In this document: piece by piece, positions 8,466 to 18,984 of the stretch
How positions within the stretch are numbered: the stretch's first letter is position 1
Layout of the letters: each line of letters opens with the position of its first letter
DNA from: Desulfobulbus propionicus
Lineage (GTDB): Bacteria; Desulfobacterota; Desulfobulbia; Desulfobulbales; Desulfobulbaceae
Direction of reading: 5' to 3'
DNA: 64,000 nucleotides
Assembly: GCA_002748755.1 (NCBI GenBank)
Contig: PDTD01000015.1
Location: 1 to 64,000 of the forward strand
Notes under the pieces: generated by a model
What the model saw: the letters and a program-made list of their open reading frames with translations, nothing else
Told to the model about the DNA's origin: nothing
The model's database searches: none
Position numbers and translations under genes: made by a program

Positions 8466-11400
8466 AAGCCGAAAAGAGAGACAATCCCGGTTTTGCCGGA
8501 CGCCTGGCTGCAACTTTTGTCGATTCCAGACTGACCCTCATAGGGCTCGTTGCCTCACTGCTTCTTGGCCTGCTTGCCCTGACCTTTCTGCCCAGGGAAG
8601 AGGAACCGCAAATCAAGGTACCCATGATTGATGTACTGGTCTCCATGCCCGGTGCCTCGGCCAAGGAGGTAGAACAGCGGCTCTCCATTCCCATGGAAAA
8701 ACTTCTTTATGAACTGCCGGGCGTCGAATACATTTACTCCACATCCATGCCGGGCCAATCCATGTTGGTGGTCCGTTTTTACGTCGGCAGTGACCTGGAA
8801 GAAGCCATAATCAGGCTCAACCAAAAACTGCAGACCAATTTTGACCGTATTCCCCACGGTGTCTCCCATCCCCTCATTAAACCACATACCATCGACGATG
8901 TTCCGATTCTAGCACTCACCTTTCACTCGCAGCAATATGACCACTACACCCTGCGCCGTCTTGTGGCCGAGGTGGACGACGCGGTCAAAAACATCTTTGA
9001 GGTAGCGGAAACCAAAATTATCGGCGGTACACAACGTCAGGTACGCATCCAGTTTGATCCACTTCGCCTGGCCGCCCGAAATCTGAGCCCCAGCCAACTC
9101 ATCACCAGCCTCAGGGAGGCCAATCGACAAACACTTTCAGGTCGGCTGCAGGCTGAAAATAATGAAGTACTCGTCCAGACCGGATCCTTTCTGCAGTCAG
9201 CCGAGGAGATAGGCAGGGTTGTCATTGGTGTCTATGGCGGCAAACCTGTGTACCTCGATGAAGTGGCGGACATCCTGGACGGTCCCGAGGAACCACAAAC
9301 GTATGTACTGCACGGAAGCAAAGATACCCAGACGCCGGAACCGGCGGTGACTCTTTCTGTGGCCAAACGACCCGGCACCAATGCGGTGCAAGTGGTGGAA
9401 ACAGTGTTGAAAAAAATCGAGTCGCTGCAGGGCGTCCTTATTCCAGAAGATATCACCATAACAGTGACCAGAGATTATGGGGAGACAGCAGCGGAAAAAT
9501 CCAATGAACTGCTGCTGCATATGGGAATCGCAGTCTTTGGCGTTGCCGCGCTGATCCTCTTTTTTCTGGGTTGGCGGGAATCCATCATTGTACTCCTGGC
9601 TATTCCCTCCACCCTGTCACTGACCTTACTGCTTTTTTACCTCTATGGGTACACCTTAAATCGGATCACCCTGTTTGCCCTTATCTTTTCCATCGGTATT
9701 CTGGTGGACGACGCCATTGTGGTCGTGGAAAACATTGTCCGCCACATGCGACTGCCCGCCAGCCAGAGGAAATCACTCAAGACCATTGCCGTGGAGGCCG
9801 TCGTGGAGGTGGGCAATCCCACTATCCTTGCCACCTGGGCTGTGATCGCGGCCATCCTTCCCATGGCCTTTGTAGGTGGTCTCATGGGACCGTATATGCG
9901 TCCTATCCCGGTGGGTGCCTCTGCGGCGATGATCTTTTCCCTGATCATCGCCTTTACCGTTACCCCATGGGCCTGTATCCATATCCTCAAACGCAGACGG
10001 GTCGACACTCAGGCCCCGTCTGCTCATGAGCATGCTCCCGACGATTTTTTCACCAGGCTGTACCACAGTATCATGGATCCCCTGCTTGCTCATTCAGGCT
10101 GGCGACTGAGTTTTTTTCTGGTGGTCACGCTTCTCCTTCTCGGCTCAGGCTCCATGGTCTATTTCGGACTTGTCCAGGTAAAGATGCTCCCTTTTGATAA
10201 TAAATCCGAGTTTCAAGTCATCCTGGACATGCCCGAAGGCGGCACCCTGGAGCAGACCACCAGGGTTGCCCTGGAAATGGCGGAACAGCTGTCTGAGGTG
10301 GAAGAGGTGGTGGACTACCAGATCTATGCCGGTACAGCTTCCCCCTACAACTTCAACGGTCTGGTCCGACATTATTTCATGCGTTCCGGCCCCTTGGTGG
10401 CCGACATCCAGGTCAACCTCAAGCCCAAGGGAGAGCGAAAAAGGCAAAGCCATACCATAGCCAAGGCTCTTCGACCGGCTCTGGCCGCCATCGCCAAGAA
10501 ATACAACGCCGCCATCGCTGTTGCCGAGGTTCCGCCGGGACCACCCGTTTTGCAGACCCTGGTTGCTGAGATATACGGCCCCACAGATGAAGACAGGGAA
10601 CACCTTGCCCAAAAAGTCAAAGATATTTTTCACCATACCCAAGGCGTGGTGGACATAGACTGGTACCGGGAAGCGCCAAGGATGAAAACCGTACTCACGG
10701 TGGACAAAGAAAAGGCCGCCCTCAACGGGATCAGTGTGGGCGAAATCACCCGGGTCGTGCACATCGCCCTTTCCGGTCTCTCCATGGATCTTTTTCATCA
10801 GCCCCGAGACAAAGAAGAAATCAATATTGTTCTCCAACTGCCGCAGGAGCAACGAGTCCGAATGGACACCCTTCTTGGTGTCTGTGTGCGTTCTGCAGCC
10901 AACCCCACAGCACCGCTGATTCCATTGCGTGAACTTGTCCGGGTGGAACAGAAGCCAGTTGACCAGCCCATTTACCGCAAGAACCTGCGTCCTGTTATTT
11001 ATGTCACCGGGGATGTTGCCGGTGCGGCAGAAAGCCCGGTTTACCCGATCCTAGCCATGAACAAGGAGATTAGCAAACTGAACGGAGCAGAGTTCGACGG
11101 CCTGAACCAGCCAGTCCGCATCTACAATCTTAAGCAGCCCTTTGTCGAAACAGAGCCATCCATAAAATGGGATGGTGAATGGCACATCACCCTGGAGGTG
11201 TTCCGCGATCTGGGCTTGGCCTTTTGCGTGGTCATGGTGCTCATCTATATGCTGATGGTGGGCTGGTTCAAAGATTATAGTACCCCTTTGGTGGTCATGG
11301 CGGCCATACCCTTTTCGCTGATCGGCATTCTACCTGCCCACTGGGCCATGAACGCCTTTTTCACCGCCACCTCTATGATCGGTTTCATGGCAGGAGCGGG

Positions 11401-11725
11401 TATTGTGGTGCGTAACTCCATAATTTTGGTGGATTTCATTGAACTCCGCATCAAAGAAGGGCTGCCCCTGGCAGATGCCGTAGTGGAAGCCGGCGCCATC
11501 CGTTTTCGCCCCATGCTTCTCACCGCGCTGGCCGTGGTGGTGGGCGCCTCGGTCATCCTGGCAGATCCGATCTTCCAGGGGCTCGCCATCTCACTGATGT
11601 TTGGGGAAATAGCTTCCCTGCTTATCAGTCGTATGGCTGTACCGGTGCTCTATTATATGGTGAAGGCAAAGAGGATGGCTCGCATTGCTCCTGATCCTTC
11701 TGCCCTGGAAGAGGGGCCTGTCTGA
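8462..11725 (+). CDS. RND efflux transporter permease (AcrB/HAE1-like)
   Basis: A 1087-residue inner-membrane proton-driven pump of usual RND length, with 12 predicted membrane segments arranged 1+5 and 1+5 around two large periplasmic loops. Visible landmarks are [17 protein letters not shown] and [13 protein letters not shown] after the first helix, the paired acidic residues in [13 protein letters not shown] (the AcrB Asp407/Asp408 site), and [15 protein letters not shown] in the C-terminal half. In that last motif the AcrB Lys940 position is Arg, still basic. It overlaps the adaptor gene by 4 nt. Drug, solvent or lipid export are all possible; nothing points to metals (no CusA-type methionine pattern was noticed). 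Confidence 0.9.
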   Translation: MKAEKRDNPGFAGRLAATFVDSRLTLIGLVASLLLGLLALTFLPREEEPQIKVPMIDVLVSMPGASAKEVEQRLSIPMEKLLYELPGVEYIYSTSMPGQSMLVVRFYVGSDLEEAIIRLNQKLQTNFDRIPHGVSHPLIKPHTIDDVPILALTFHSQQYDHYTLRRLVAEVDDAVKNIFEVAETKIIGGTQRQVRIQFDPLRLAARNLSPSQLITSLREANRQTLSGRLQAENNEVLVQTGSFLQSAEEIGRVVIGVYGGKPVYLDEVADILDGPEEPQTYVLHGSKDTQTPEPAVTLSVAKRPGTNAVQVVETVLKKIESLQGVLIPEDITITVTRDYGETAAEKSNELLLHMGIAVFGVAALILFFLGWRESIIVLLAIPSTLSLTLLLFYLYGYTLNRITLFALIFSIGILVDDAIVVVENIVRHMRLPASQRKSLKTIAVEAVVEVGNPTILATWAVIAAILPMAFVGGLMGPYMRPIPVGASAAMIFSLIIAFTVTPWACIHILKRRRVDTQAPSAHEHAPDDFFTRLYHSIMDPLLAHSGWRLSFFLVVTLLLLGSGSMVYFGLVQVKMLPFDNKSEFQVILDMPEGGTLEQTTRVALEMAEQLSEVEEVVDYQIYAGTASPYNFNGLVRHYFMRSGPLVADIQVNLKPKGERKRQSHTIAKALRPALAAIAKKYNAAIAVAEVPPGPPVLQTLVAEIYGPTDEDREHLAQKVKDIFHHTQGVVDIDWYREAPRMKTVLTVDKEKAALNGISVGEITRVVHIALSGLSMDLFHQPRDKEEINIVLQLPQEQRVRMDTLLGVCVRSAANPTAPLIPLRELVRVEQKPVDQPIYRKNLRPVIYVTGDVAGAAESPVYPILAMNKEISKLNGAEFDGLNQPVRIYNLKQPFVETEPSIKWDGEWHITLEVFRDLGLAFCVVMVLIYMLMVGWFKDYSTPLVVMAAIPFSLIGILPAHWAMNAFFTATSMIGFMAGAGIVVRNSIILVDFIELRIKEGLPLADAVVEAGAIRFRPMLLTALAVVVGASVILADPIFQGLAISLMFGEIASLLISRMAVPVLYYMVKAKRMARIAPDPSALEEGPV

Positions 11726-11752
11726 ATAATAAATATGTCTTGGACCTCCTCA

Positions 11753-11800
11753 CAGGAGCGGTTACCTGTTTTTTTTCCTTGCCTGGCACCTGTAACCGCT
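11753..11800 (+). terminator. weak hairpin and T tract after the RND operon
   Basis: A short CAGG/CCTG stem is followed directly by eight T residues. A longer pairing, AGCGGTTAC (11757-11765) with GTAACCGCT (11792-11800), encloses the T tract. It is 28 nt past the pump stop codon. The stem ahead of the T tract is only 4 bp, so termination is uncertain. Confidence 0.3.
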
Positions 11801-12048
11801 TGCAGATTGACCAGATTTGGCTACGGGCAATGAACTGTTATAGCCCCTCTATGCGGCTGATCACCATCGCGCGAAACAGAGTGACTTGGGAAAGGTATTC
11901 ACTGGAAAAAAACTTTGCATCTGGCATGGCCTGAGCTGATACAAAATGTAGGCTTACTAGGATTTCTCATAATCAACTTGTCTCATTAAAAAAAACGTCG
12001 CCAAAACAGATGGATGTGATGGCCGTAAGCAGGCTCAAAGAGCGACAA

Positions 12049-12178
12049 ACCGTTCACCAAAGTCAGCCCTAGTGGTACCATCACCGGCAGTATTTTGGCA
12101 ACACCTGTACCCAAGTATAATGATTACCAAAAACTACCGAACCTGCCACCGCCTGGGTTGATGGAAAAATTGGGGCTA
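12049..12178 (-). repeat. dispersed palindromic repeat, full copy
   Basis: Read on the minus strand it runs CAACCCAGGCGGTGGCAGG, TTCGGTAGTTTTTGG, TATACTTGGGTACAGGTG, TTGCCAAAATACTGCCGG, TGATGGTACCACTAGGGCTG, then ACTTTGGTGAAC. TTCGGTAGTTTTTGG and CCAAAATACTGCCGG are inverted complements, forming the core of the foldback. It lies about 170 bp upstream of leuB. Confidence 0.75.
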
Positions 12179-12348
12179 GAAGATTTTTCAGGATTTGGAT
12201 ATAAGACAGATGTCCATCTTCGGTGGATATGCTGCTTCAATACCTGGCAGCACACAATGGCCACCAAAGAAGACATGACTGAGGTATCAATGGGAAGAAA
12301 CAAAAGCAGTATTTCTTCTCTTCATATTAGCAAACAAAAGGTTACACA

Positions 12349-13410
12349 ATGGGAAAGACACATAAGATTGCCATAATGGGCGGTGATGGTACCGGCCCCG
12401 AGGTGGTTGCCGAGGGCGTGAAAGTCCTTGAGGCTGCAGCGAAAAAATTTGATTTCTCTCTGGAGATGACAGAGTTTGATTATGGTGGAGACAGATATCT
12501 TCAAACCGGCGAAGTATTACCGGAAAACGCTGCAGAAGAACTGGCAAAACATGATGCGATTTTACTAGGCGCCATCGGACATCCAGATGTCAAACCTGGT
12601 GTCCTGGAAAAAGGCATTCTTCTTACTTTACGTTTTGCTCTTGATCAATATATCAATCTTCGCCCGGTGGTACTGTATCCCAACGTCCATACCCCCCTTA
12701 GGGATAAAAAACCAGAAGATATTGATTTCGTCGTGGTTCGGGAAAACACAGAAGGACTGTATGCCGGTGCAGGCGGCATCCTGAAAAAAAATACTCCTGA
12801 CGAAGTGGCTGTTCAGGAATCCATCAATACCAGAAAAGGTGTTGAGCGATGCCTTCGCTTTGCCTTTGAGTATGCAAGAAAGAGAAACAAGAAAAAAACA
12901 GTTACCCTCTGCGGAAAAACCAATGTATTAACCTTTGCCTTTGATCTTTGGGAACGTACCTTCAACGAAGTAGCCAAAGACTACCCTGATATCAAGACCG
13001 ATTATGCCCATGTGGATGCGGCCTGCATGTGGATGGTAAAAAATCCCGAATGGTTTGACGTCATTGTTACCGACAACATGTTTGGTGACATTATCACCGA
13101 CCTGGGAGCCATGATTCAGGGCGGGATGGGTATTGCCGCAGGCGGCAACCTCAACCCTGAAGGCGTCAGTATGTTTGAGCCCATTGGTGGTTCTGCCCCC
13201 AAGTATACGGGGAAGAACGTCATCAATCCTCTTGCCGCTATTGGTGCGGCCCAGATGATGATGGAATATCTGGGTGAAGAGGAAGCCGCTTCAGCCATAG
13301 AGCAGGGTATCCGATATGTGGTGGCGGACAAACTGAAAAGCCTTTCAGCTGGTAAGATGGGATTTTCCACTACCGAGGTTGGCGATCTGGTCGCACAGAC
13401 CTTACTCTAG
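12349..13410 (+). CDS. leuB: 3-isopropylmalate dehydrogenase
   Basis: A 353-residue beta-decarboxylating dehydrogenase catalysing the NAD-dependent oxidation of 3-isopropylmalate in leucine synthesis. The nucleotide and metal site motif is [21 protein letters not shown], shown here only by position (about residues 243-263). [20 protein letters not shown] is the family C-terminal signature. The substrate loop reads [18 protein letters not shown] followed by INLRPV, which resembles the actinobacterial-type LeuB branch rather than the E. coli type. Tartrate or other malate-type dehydrogenases of the superfamily remain an alternative. It stands alone, with no leuC or leuD nearby, and ends before a strong hairpin. 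Confidence 0.8.
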   Translation: MGKTHKIAIMGGDGTGPEVVAEGVKVLEAAAKKFDFSLEMTEFDYGGDRYLQTGEVLPENAAEELAKHDAILLGAIGHPDVKPGVLEKGILLTLRFALDQYINLRPVVLYPNVHTPLRDKKPEDIDFVVVRENTEGLYAGAGGILKKNTPDEVAVQESINTRKGVERCLRFAFEYARKRNKKKTVTLCGKTNVLTFAFDLWERTFNEVAKDYPDIKTDYAHVDAACMWMVKNPEWFDVIVTDNMFGDIITDLGAMIQGGMGIAAGGNLNPEGVSMFEPIGGSAPKYTGKNVINPLAAIGAAQMMMEYLGEEEAASAIEQGIRYVVADKLKSLSAGKMGFSTTEVGDLVAQTLL

Positions 13411-13450
13411 TCCGCTTTTCTTATCTAAAAAATTCTTCGCAAAACCAGGT

Positions 13451-13486
13451 GCAGGGTGTGCAGCCGTAACAAGCTGCACACCCTGC
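13451..13486. terminator. strong hairpin between convergent genes
   Basis: GCAGGGTGTGCAGC (13451-13464) pairs perfectly over 14 bases with GCTGCACACCCTGC (13473-13486) around an 8-nt loop. It lies 41 nt after leuB, with the convergent permease gene ending at 13666. No clear T tract follows on the plus strand; on the minus strand several T residues lie about 10 nt further on. It is likely a transcription barrier or 3'-end stabiliser for leuB. Confidence 0.6.
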
Positions 13487-13665
13487 AACCAAAAGTCTGC
13501 GGGACCATCTCTTGTCCCAGAAACTCCTTTTCTCCATTTCGCAGCAAAACAGTCTGTATGAGGTCGCAACAGGTTGTTTCTTTGTCTGTCAGCACGTACA
13601 AACTTGAAACAGATGCAACCAAGGCCAGACGCTACCTGCTCTGTGAGAAGCTACCTCTCTCCCCC

Positions 13666-14982
13666 TTATTTTTCCCTGATATAGGGGAGCCCGGCCACGA
13701 TGACAGCCAGGGTTATCAGAAAAAAATGGAGAAACATATCTTTCTGAACCGCACCCCAAATGATGTAGCAGGAGCCAATCCCGGCAAGAACGGGCAAGAC
13801 ATACCGAACTATGAAACCAGTATCAGTAAAGGTCTTTATCACCCAAAAATAGAGGGATATATAAACGACATAGAGAAACGCAATGGGTAACTCTGAAATA
13901 TCCATAAACCCTCCCCACCAACCAGCAAAATTCCCGTACCAGACAAGCAGCCAGATAGAGGACATGGCAAAGCCGACCATCGCGGATAACACGGTGCTGT
14001 TGGTCCGCCTGCTGATACGGCCAAACAGCCCCGGAGCAGGTCCTCTTCTTCTGGAGGCAATCGCATACATACCTCTGCTGGAGCCCATAATGAGGCCATT
14101 CAAGGTGCCGAGGCAAGAGATGATGACAAAGACAGACAGCAGCGTCCCCCCGACCTGGCCAAAAATAAGGGCCAGTACCCTTACCGGTGCCTCGTCCTTT
14201 GCAGCGATAACGGCATCGTTTGAGAGAACCCCCGATATGCCTAGGTAATAGAGCATATACACCACCACAACCAAACAGGAACCGAAGAAAAGAGCCTTCG
14301 GCAGTGTACGCTTGGCATCTCGCAATTCAGCATTGATGGATGTCGCAATAATCCAGCCCTCATAGGCAAAGGCAGTGGCCAGCGTTGCCACGGCAAGACC
14401 ACCCCTGGATGACACGCTCTGCGCTGCATTGGTAAAGCTTGAGAGCGTCTGGCCGCTTAAAAAACCAGACACGCATCCCACAACAGCAACCAACGCCAGG
14501 GGGACCAGTTTGATAACCGTGGTCGTGACCTGCCATCTTCCGGCGAGCACCGGGGAAAAAATGTTCAGAAGAAAAAAAGACAGAAGATAAAACGCCGCCA
14601 ACTGCCATACTGCCTGCTTGAGTTCGATCAGGTTGGCGGTATAATTAGCCGATACCCAGGCGAGCACCGCGACCAGGGTCGGGTAATAGACAAAAGTCAT
14701 GAACCAGGCAACAAGGTATCCTGCCTTAGGCCCATAGGCTTCCTCGAAATAATCGACAACGCCGTTGACTTTTTCTATCCTTGTCGCAATTCTGGCAAAG
14801 ACCGAAGCAGTAACCACCATGATAGCCCCGCCTATGCCCCAGGCAAGCAAGGCGGTAGGCAGGCTACCTCCCGAGGCAAGCAGAACATCGTCTGCCTTGA
14901 AGAATACCCCGGAACCGATGACAATCCCCACCACCATGGCGGTTGCGGTCCAGACCCCGTATTTTCGTTCCAATTTCTGCAT
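13666..14982 (-). CDS. APC-family amino acid permease
   Basis: A 438-residue inner-membrane transporter of the amino acid-polyamine-organocation superfamily with about 12 hydrophobic segments. The first helix carries the signature MVVGIVIGSGVFF, the glycine-rich GIVIGSG that binds the substrate carboxylate. The sixth-helix region reads TLATAFAYEGWIIATSINAE, as in L-amino-acid transporter (LAT/YfnA-like) members. The ATG at 14982 follows GGAG at about 10 nt; an upstream TTG in frame is less likely. It is a single gene convergent with leuB. An amino acid substrate is likely but its identity is unknown. Confidence 0.85.
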   Translation of the reverse strand: MQKLERKYGVWTATAMVVGIVIGSGVFFKADDVLLASGGSLPTALLAWGIGGAIMVVTASVFARIATRIEKVNGVVDYFEEAYGPKAGYLVAWFMTFVYYPTLVAVLAWVSANYTANLIELKQAVWQLAAFYLLSFFLLNIFSPVLAGRWQVTTTVIKLVPLALVAVVGCVSGFLSGQTLSSFTNAAQSVSSRGGLAVATLATAFAYEGWIIATSINAELRDAKRTLPKALFFGSCLVVVVYMLYYLGISGVLSNDAVIAAKDEAPVRVLALIFGQVGGTLLSVFVIISCLGTLNGLIMGSSRGMYAIASRRRGPAPGLFGRISRRTNSTVLSAMVGFAMSSIWLLVWYGNFAGWWGGFMDISELPIAFLYVVYISLYFWVIKTFTDTGFIVRYVLPVLAGIGSCYIIWGAVQKDMFLHFFLITLAVIVAGLPYIREK

Positions 14983-15655
14983 AACTTCTTTACTCCACAA
15001 TCAATTTAAGCCCTCATAGAAATCTGTTTGAGCGCGGATTTCTCTGGCTTGGTCCTGTACCACCTCACCCGCATTTCCTATCGAAAACTATCTCCCAGGT
15101 CAAGCCGCAGGAAGCTCATGCTGCAACCATCTGTAGCAAAAGCCCTGCAGGAAGCAGTCTGCAAAACAATCTCTTGAGCCGAAGACAAAGCATTCTCCTT
15201 CTTGACCCAAAACGGTCTGAATCTGAAGCGGGATGCATTGTATTGCGTTTTCCATCAGATTGAGTCAAAAGGTAAAAACGAGACGAAAAAATGCAGGCCA
15301 AGCGCCTTCGTTACCGATGTTGTGCAGCCGTCAATGGCAGCGACAATACCGACGTCTTGCATTCCAACCAGTTGCATAGCTGCAAGAATGCGGTATCATC
15401 AAATAATAAGATGAACAGAGTGTCAAAGTATAAATGAAATAACTTGAACGCATCTGCCAAAAAAACAGCCCAAACAGGTGTATTTTCCTTTTGTCCAGGT
15501 CCCCCTGATGGTACAACCAGTCCAACATACGAAGAAACTGTGCGGTTTCCGGGAAGGTAGTCACTTCGCTGCTCCCGATAAATAAATGCATTCTTCTGTC
15601 CTATCACGAGCTGGCAAACCGTGCACGGCAGCTCACACTCAAGGAGACACTTGCC
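14983..15655. other. 673-bp gene-free region
   Basis: Lies between the divergently transcribed permease and trmO genes. I see no recognisable coding sequence, repeat copy or strong hairpin; open frames here are short and lack protein character. Confidence 0.45.
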
Positions 15656-16135
15656 ATGGACTTGACCCTCTCCCCCATAGGTCTCATTCATTCCCCAATC
15701 GACTCGCCTAAAAATGCTCCCATCCAGCCTCAAGGTGCTGCAAACATGCAGGGTACAATGGAGGTCTATCCTGATTATACCGCTGGTCTTGCCGATCTGG
15801 AGGGGTTCAGCCACCTATACGTACTGTATCACTTCCATCTGGCGCACCGCACTGAGCTGGTGGTAACCCCCTTTATGGATACCTCCAAACGGGGAGTGTT
15901 TGCAACCCGTTCTCCCTTACGCCCCAATCACATTGGCATATCCATCCTGCAATTACTTTCTATCAAGGAAAACATACTTCATGTTCAGGGGATTGATATT
16001 GTGGATCAGACACCGCTGTTAGATATAAAACCCTATATCCATGCTTTTGACGCTGTTGAGCAGAGCCGCTCCGGGTGGATGCAAGCAGATAAAGCACAAG
16101 TGGCCCAAAAACGATCCGACGACCGTTTTCTCTAA
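15656..16135 (+). CDS. trmO: tRNA m6t6A37 methyltransferase
   Basis: A 159-residue TrmO (YaeB/TsaA-like) protein, which uses S-adenosylmethionine to N6-methylate threonylcarbamoyladenosine at tRNA position 37. Family motifs are clear: LSPIGLIHSPI at the start, GLADLEGFSHLYVLYHFH, RGVFATRSPLRPNHIGIS (the conserved SAM-binding RSPxRPNxIG) and DQTPLLDIKPYI. It is the shorter, single-domain form without the C-terminal extension of E. coli TrmO. AAGGAG lies 9 nt before the ATG. It is monocistronic; tsaB, which acts earlier in the t6A pathway, is on the other strand at 25.8 kb. Confidence 0.9.
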   Translation: MDLTLSPIGLIHSPIDSPKNAPIQPQGAANMQGTMEVYPDYTAGLADLEGFSHLYVLYHFHLAHRTELVVTPFMDTSKRGVFATRSPLRPNHIGISILQLLSIKENILHVQGIDIVDQTPLLDIKPYIHAFDAVEQSRSGWMQADKAQVAQKRSDDRFL

Positions 16136-16197
16136 CCTGAATTGTCGATGCACAAAATGTGGATATTGACAAATTGAAAAGAAAGACGTATGAGGAA

Positions 16198-16327
16198 ATC
16201 TCTCCAAAGGTCAGCCCAGACGGCACTACCTCTGGCAGGCTTTTTGGCAGTACATTGAGATTACTGTACGGCACTGCCAAAAACTGTGCCTCCGCCACCA
16301 CCTGAACTGATAAAAAATCCGGGCTAA
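16198..16327 (-). repeat. dispersed palindromic repeat, full copy
   Basis: On the minus strand it starts CCCGGATTTTTTATCAGTTC, continues AGGTGGTGG and GGCACAGTTTTTGGCAGTGC, and ends with TGCCAAAAAGCCTGCC, TAGTGCCGTCTGGGCTGACC. The arm ends ATCAGTTCAGG and CTGGGCTGA pair, as do the TTTTTGGCAG/CTGCCAAAAA cores. The central section differs from other copies, so this may be a subfamily. It lies between trmO and rlmKL; nothing else is seen in this 293-bp gap. Confidence 0.7.
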
Positions 16328-16428
16328 GAGTTTTTTTTTGCAAAATTGACTCAACTCACCCTCTTTTCTCCCAAAAGTGCTCTCTGCTCCCGACACCCAT
16401 TTATGAACCAAACTCTATACCTCTTGCA

Positions 16429-18648
16429 ATGATCACCCCCCCGACAATCAGAAGGAAAGCATCCCAAAAAAAACAGCACCTGCGCTTTGTCGCCACCTGC
16501 GGGGCCGGCCTAGAAACCCTTGTTGAAGAAGAAATTCGCCCCTACTGCGATGAAAAGCCGACCGTCAAAGCTGGTGCAGTTTCCTGGTCAGGAAGCCTGG
16601 AGAGCGGATATCGCGCCTGTCTCTGGTCCCGATTTGCCTCCCGCATACTACTGGAACTGAAAAATTTTGAGGTAGCCGATACAGACACCCTCTACGAACA
16701 GGTCCAGAAAGTGGACTGGAATGAACATTTTGGACCCCATAGCACCTTTGCCGTTTATACCACCCTGATACATTCTGAAATCTCCCACAGTCAGTACGCC
16801 TCCCTGCGGGTGAAAGATGCTATCGTGGACCAGTTCCGCAAACGGTTCGGCAAACGACCCAATGTGGATGTGGAAAAGCCAGGTATTCGCATCAATCTGC
16901 ACGTTGCCGGAGTGCGGGCAACCCTGGCCCTTGACCTGTCCGGCGACAGCCTGCACAGGCGCGGTTACAGACTTTCGGCAGGAACAGCGCCCTTAAAAGA
17001 AACCCTGGCCGCGGGAATCGTACAGCTCAGCGGCTGCCTGCCTTCTTTACAGAGCGAGACCATACTCCTTGACCCCATGTGCGGTAGCGGCACTTTGTTG
17101 ATCGAAGCCGCACTCATGCTCAGCAACACGGCACCAGGCCTGGCACGCAAGACATTCGGCTTCATGTTCTGGAACAGACATGATCGCGGCCTGTGGGAAC
17201 GGCTGCTCCAGGAGGCCTTGGCTAAGGAGGAAGCAGGCATGCCGACGTCGCAGTGGCCCAGGATCATCGGCTACGACATAGACCCGGACATGGTTAAAAT
17301 TGCGCGTAAAAATATTATCGCCGCCGGTCTGAGAGACCTGATAACAATCAGGCAACAACCCCTGGCCGATTTGATGCCCCCGGGACAGCACGGTTTTTTG
17401 CTAACCAATCCACCGTACGGGGAACGTTTATCAGACAAAGATGCTGTCCGCTACTTGTACCGGTTTCTTGGCCGCAGATTTCGTGAACAATTCCATACCT
17501 GGCGCATTGGTTTGTTCACAGCACACCCTGATATAGCGGAGTCAACCAACCTCAAGTGGCAGCAGCGCACCCGTCTTTTCAACGGCCCTATCAAGTGTCA
17601 GCTCCTGACCGGCACCCAAGAGCCATTCCCCTGCCATAAACCGTTCTCCTGGCAGACGACATTACCCAAAGAAGATTGTCCTGCACAGGCTTTTGCCAAC
17701 CGGCTGCTGAAAAACTGCGCCACCCTTCTCCCCTGGGCAGAAAAAGAAAATATTTTCTGTTTTCGGATATATGACCGGGACATTCCGGAATACAATCTAG
17801 TTGTGGATATCTATGAAAACTGGGTCCATGTGCAAGAATTCGCCCCACCCGAAACCATAGACAAAACCAAAGCCGCCAAGAGGTTCAGCGACGCCCTGGA
17901 AGCCTTGCGACGAGTCATGCAGGTCCCCCACAGCAGAATTTTTATTAAATCCCGCAAACAGCAGAAAGGCAAAAGGCAATATCAAAAAAAGGATACTCCG
18001 AAAAAAACTCCCAAGGAAAAACTGCTGGAAGTGCACGAAGGCGGACTGTCTTTTCTGGTCAACTGTACAGACTTCCTGGATACGGGTCTGTTTCTTGATC
18101 ACCGTATCACCAGAGCAAAAATAGCTTCCCTGGCAACAGATAAGAGCTTTCTCAATCTCTTTGCCTACACGGGAACGGCAACAGTGTATGCCGCTGCCGG
18201 GGGGGCCCGGGAAACCACTAGCGTTGACCTCTCGGCCAGGTATCTCGGCAGGGCCAGGGCAAATATGGCCCTCAACGGATTCGGCGGCCCCAGACACAGG
18301 ATGGAGGCAGCGGACTGCATGCAGTGGCTGCTGAAAAACAAAAACCGCTATGATCTGATTTTCATCGATCCGCCCACCTTTTCCAACTCACGGCACAAGG
18401 CCTTGCAGTTTAATGTCCAAAAAGATCATGAATCCCTGCTACACCTGGCAATGAAAAGATTGACTCGCCAGGGAATCCTCATCTTTTCCAACAATTTCAA
18501 AAAATTCAAACTGGCAGATTCAATAACTGCCCAATACCAGGTGCAGGATATCAGCAGGGAAACCTTGCCCCATGACTTTGCCCGCACCCCTCAAATCCAC
18601 CATTGCTGGCAGTTGAGCCACCCACAGGGCCCCAAGTGTACGATATAA
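16429..18648 (+). CDS. rlmL: bifunctional 23S rRNA methyltransferase RlmKL
   Basis: A 739-residue fusion of two SAM-dependent rRNA methyltransferases. The N-terminal THUMP region (about 15-170) leads into a RlmL-type domain that makes m2G2445: DPMCGSGTLLIEAA (SAM motif) and LLTNPPYGERL (catalytic NPPY). The C-terminal RlmK-type domain makes m7G2069: LNLFAYTGTATVYAAAGGA, VDLSARYLGRARAN and FIDPPTFSNS. A basic linker (KSRKQQKGKRQYQKK) separates them near residue 510. Length and order match the gammaproteobacterial RlmKL. Two repeat copies flank the gene. The ATG at 16429 gives the expected N-terminus, though no strong ribosome-binding site is visible. Confidence 0.9.
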   Translation: MITPPTIRRKASQKKQHLRFVATCGAGLETLVEEEIRPYCDEKPTVKAGAVSWSGSLESGYRACLWSRFASRILLELKNFEVADTDTLYEQVQKVDWNEHFGPHSTFAVYTTLIHSEISHSQYASLRVKDAIVDQFRKRFGKRPNVDVEKPGIRINLHVAGVRATLALDLSGDSLHRRGYRLSAGTAPLKETLAAGIVQLSGCLPSLQSETILLDPMCGSGTLLIEAALMLSNTAPGLARKTFGFMFWNRHDRGLWERLLQEALAKEEAGMPTSQWPRIIGYDIDPDMVKIARKNIIAAGLRDLITIRQQPLADLMPPGQHGFLLTNPPYGERLSDKDAVRYLYRFLGRRFREQFHTWRIGLFTAHPDIAESTNLKWQQRTRLFNGPIKCQLLTGTQEPFPCHKPFSWQTTLPKEDCPAQAFANRLLKNCATLLPWAEKENIFCFRIYDRDIPEYNLVVDIYENWVHVQEFAPPETIDKTKAAKRFSDALEALRRVMQVPHSRIFIKSRKQQKGKRQYQKKDTPKKTPKEKLLEVHEGGLSFLVNCTDFLDTGLFLDHRITRAKIASLATDKSFLNLFAYTGTATVYAAAGGARETTSVDLSARYLGRARANMALNGFGGPRHRMEAADCMQWLLKNKNRYDLIFIDPPTFSNSRHKALQFNVQKDHESLLHLAMKRLTRQGILIFSNNFKKFKLADSITAQYQVQDISRETLPHDFARTPQIHHCWQLSHPQGPKCTI

Positions 18649-18714
18649 TAACGACCCTATCCCACACAGCGCGGGATAGACAAAAAATGCGGGCTAGCCA
18701 ATTTCTTCAAGATG

Positions 18715-18850
18715 TTCACCAACGGTCTGCACCGGCGGCGCCGTGGCGGCGCCATATTCGGTAATGTTTTAGCAACACATATACCCAAGTGAAAGAAAGG
18801 GCAAAAAACTACCGAACCTGATACCACCTGAACTGATAAGACATCCGGGC
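18715..18850 (-). repeat. dispersed palindromic repeat, full copy
   Basis: On the minus strand: GCCCGGATGTCTTATCAGTT, CAGGTGGTATCAGGTTCGG, TAGTTTTTTGC, then ACTTGGGTATATGTGTTGC, TAAAACATTACCGAATATGG and GTTGGTGAACATCTTG. A GC-rich GGCGCCGCCACGGCGCC insertion lies in the right arm. It sits between rlmKL and the VPxPA-CTERM gene; no other feature is seen in that 336-bp gap. Confidence 0.75.
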
Positions 18851-18984
18851 TCGTGGCGGCACAAAACATGGCAATAAAATCCAAATAATTAAGCAAATAG
18901 TTACCTGCGGACAAACAGCATAGCATGTATTCTTAGTCAGTACTTATCATATACAGACCAAAACAAAATGAAAGGTAAATCCCC

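Larger units (their letters stand above)
11726..12348. other. 623-bp gene-free region
   Basis: No convincing gene. It contains a weak terminator-like structure just after the pump gene, a short sequence at about 11959-12000 that resembles one at about 34467-34511, and a full palindromic repeat at 12049-12178. Confidence 0.5.

Noticed and set aside
11740-11934. A 64-codon plus-strand open frame after the RND operon
   Set aside because: It overlaps the terminator-like structure and has no protein-like composition or start signal.
15311-15814. A 167-codon minus-strand open frame opposite trmO
   Set aside because: It overlaps the well supported trmO gene and its translation has no conserved pattern.
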